Positions 63,331 to 64,000 of a DNA stretch of 64,000 nucleotides are shown piece by piece (positions within the stretch are counted from its first letter, which is position 1; the number at the start of each line of letters is the position of its first letter). Position numbers and translations under genes: made by a program. Source of the stretch: Anseranas semipalmata (lineage: Eukaryota > Chordata > Aves > Anseriformes > Anseranatidae); NCBI GenBank assembly GCA_013399115.1, contig VXAA01003843.1:646263-710262 (forward strand). The letters run 5' to 3'. Under the pieces are notes generated by a model that worked only from the letters and a program-made list of their open reading frames with translations, searched no databases and was not told where the DNA came from.

Positions 63331-64000
63331 TATAATAAAGGTCACACCTACCCTTTCTAAGTCTTCTCGACTTCGGAAAGAAAAAGAAATAGGTTCCTTT
63401 TTCTTAGCACTGCAATAACAGATATTTATCTCTGTAGTGAGCTAAAAGAATGAATATGCAAAAGTTAAAATCAGGATCACAGTTCTGTTTTTGCTTAAAT
63501 AAAAATACCCAATGAAGCATTTTATTCTGCTGTTCTGCTGTCTTATCCATAAGTGAATTAGACTTACAATCCTTCAGCAAGTTTTACATTGATAAGAATT
63601 TTCTATGCTAGTTATGAAGGCTTAAACAAGTTTTGACATCTTTGTTAACAAGGAAGCTCCTTTAGACAATTTCAGTCCAAGCCCCCATTCCTATCTCCAG
63701 CAAACTAGTGCAAAACTAGCTGAGTAGCACGATCCCGATGCTTTATGACAACTCAGTGACCAAAAGCAATTCTAAAGCCAGTTAAGCTAAAAGAACAGGT
63801 GTAGAACATGCAGAATGAAACAGACAATCTCATCCTACTGTGTTTTTATGCGGAGATAAATTAAGGCAATCCATTAGAAAATTGTCTATATGCTGTGATT
63901 CAGCAATGCCTGTTTTTCCATTACTTACAGATTCAAGAAAGGAATAGTCACTGCCTTTCATGTTGTTCACACTGACATACATGTGTCTACACACATCCTT

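Larger units (their letters stand above)
59789..64000. other. Noncoding unique stretch
   Basis: No gene is supported. It contains T17 at 60934-60950, a T tract near 62.17 kb, an octamer-type motif at 63.05 kb and a 56-bp A run. Confidence 0.5.

Noticed and set aside
1..64000. tRNA genes, small nuclear RNAs, known microRNAs, telomeric repeats, mitochondrial inserts, CRISPR arrays
   Set aside because: I looked for characteristic words by eye and found none; a covariance-model search would be more sensitive.

Overview
The window looks like a stretch of bird nuclear genome. The evidence is several fragments of CR1 LINEs of avian type, with ATTCTRTG-like 3' ends, RT remnants and the usual 'ggttggaagggacc' signature. 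There is also an LTR of the type common in avian ERVL-like elements, AT-rich DNA with few CpG, and an assembly gap. The LTR type is one I associate with non-galliform birds, but I cannot name the species. Nothing prokaryotic is present.

I find no host protein-coding gene that I can support. Open frames are short, scattered on both strands and without recognisable domains, except for three that lie over CR1 reverse-transcriptase or C-terminal remnants. The window is most simply intergenic or deep intronic sequence.

Layout: 1-6.2 kb is unique AT-rich DNA with simple repeats. At 6.2-6.3 kb there is a CR1 3' fragment. From 6.3 to 33.2 kb the DNA is unique noncoding, with homopolymers, short tandem duplications, a 17-bp minisatellite (23.2 kb) and a homopurine tract (27.8 kb). 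At 33.3-33.96 kb is the only GC- and CpG-rich island. It holds a perfect three-unit heat-shock element, an NF-Y CCAAT box and a GC box within 50 bp, and on the minus strand a possible short first exon with a good splice donor. After another unique stretch, an ERVL-type LTR lies at 41.02-41.46 kb, bounded by a 5-bp target duplication and interrupted by 213 N. A 1.15-kb minus-strand CR1 with RT remnants lies at 43.0-44.1 kb, and a MIR-like fossil near 48.3 kb. A composite locus at 59.06-59.79 kb has one CR1 nested in antisense inside another. The right end has a 56-bp A-run at 63.3 kb.

No genes can be seen working together here. The functional candidate is the island near 33.8 kb, which would start a transcript leftwards if it is a promoter. 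Everything else reads as transposon remnants, simple repeats and unannotated unique DNA. Transposon names rest on remembered consensus sequences, not on a search.
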